This document shows, piece by piece, positions 4,973-5,013 of a stretch of DNA of 5,013 nucleotides. The notes beneath the pieces were generated by a model. That model made no database searches. It saw only the letters and a list, made by a program, of their open reading frames with translations, and had not been told where the DNA came from. A program made the position numbers and the translations under genes. Source of the DNA: Phycisphaerae bacterium (lineage in GTDB: Bacteria; Planctomycetota; Phycisphaerae; Sedimentisphaerales; UBA12454); the NCBI GenBank assembly GCA_041652575.1, contig JBAZHC010000025.1:1-5013 (forward strand), given 5' to 3'. Every line of letters begins with the position of its first letter. The stretch's first letter is position 1.

Positions 4973-5013
4973 CTAAACGGTACCTTCATCACAACCGGCG
5001 GGAGTGGTCGGCA
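4973..5013 (-). CDS. Possible C-terminal end of a leftward gene (very uncertain)
   Basis: Entering from the right edge on the minus strand, one frame reads PTTPAGCDEGTV and stops at TAG (plus 4973-4975), immediately before the hairpin at 4955-4969. That position suits a gene end. Other frames are also open here, including a minus-strand frame that runs on through the repeats and a plus-strand frame from ATG 4946, so the sequence alone does not decide. No family is recognised. Confidence 0.15.
   Translation of the reverse strand, partial: PTTPAGCDEGTV

Noticed and set aside
4846..5013. Minus-strand open frame of about 55 codons running from the right edge through the repeats
   Set aside because: Most of it is translated repeat DNA rich in Leu, Ile and Phe; it looks like chance openness, though the first codons could belong to a gene outside the window.
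4946..5013. Plus-strand gene starting at ATG 4946
   Set aside because: It has no Shine-Dalgarno site and starts inside the repeat; the encoded 22 residues match nothing I recognise.

Overview
The window looks like chromosomal DNA from a diderm bacterium of moderate GC content. My best guess is an anaerobic planctomycete-like lineage (Phycisphaerae/Sedimentisphaerales type). This rests on a lipoprotein with a SUMF1/FGE-type domain, a LpoB-family lipoprotein next to a CsgG/FlgT-like exported protein, a Sec-exported SagB-type nitroreductase, and AT-rich short-sequence repeats of a kind I associate with environmental planctomycete assemblies. The assignment is inference; no rRNA or marker gene is present.

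Layout. (1) 1-61, minus strand: the first 20 codons of a protein that begins like a B12-binding-domain radical SAM enzyme. It has no Shine-Dalgarno site and may be leaderless. (2) 62-235: a divergent intergenic region with a good sigma70-like promoter at 159-186 facing right. (3) 236-3831, plus strand: a tight four-gene operon with gaps of 9, 3 and 17 nt, each gene preceded by a purine-rich Shine-Dalgarno site 6 nt from its ATG. It encodes a SUMF1-domain lipoprotein, a YcfL-family lipoprotein, an LpoB-family lipoprotein and a CsgG/FlgT-like exported protein. (4) 3853-3960: two back-to-back intrinsic terminators, one for the operon and one for the converging gene. (5) 3978-4646, minus strand: a Sec-exported SagB/ThcOx-family nitroreductase. 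(6) 4661-4947: an AT-rich direct-repeat block with two copies of a unit of about 125-130 bp plus an extra copy of its core. (7) 4948-5013: an abrupt switch to GC-rich sequence with a short hairpin and perhaps the last codons of another minus-strand gene.

How the genes may work together. All four operon products carry N-terminal export signals, and three have lipobox cysteines, so this is an envelope module. ycfL-lpoB is also a neighbouring pair in Escherichia coli, where LpoB is an outer-membrane lipoprotein that activates the peptidoglycan synthase PBP1b. Here the pair is joined to a CsgG/FlgT-like protein and to a SUMF1-domain lipoprotein that lacks the catalytic cysteines of formylglycine-generating enzyme. 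The C-terminal domain of the SUMF1 protein resembles, by eye, the N-terminal domain of the CsgG/FlgT-like protein. The most interesting hypothesis from this window is therefore that these four proteins form one envelope complex related to peptidoglycan synthesis or export.
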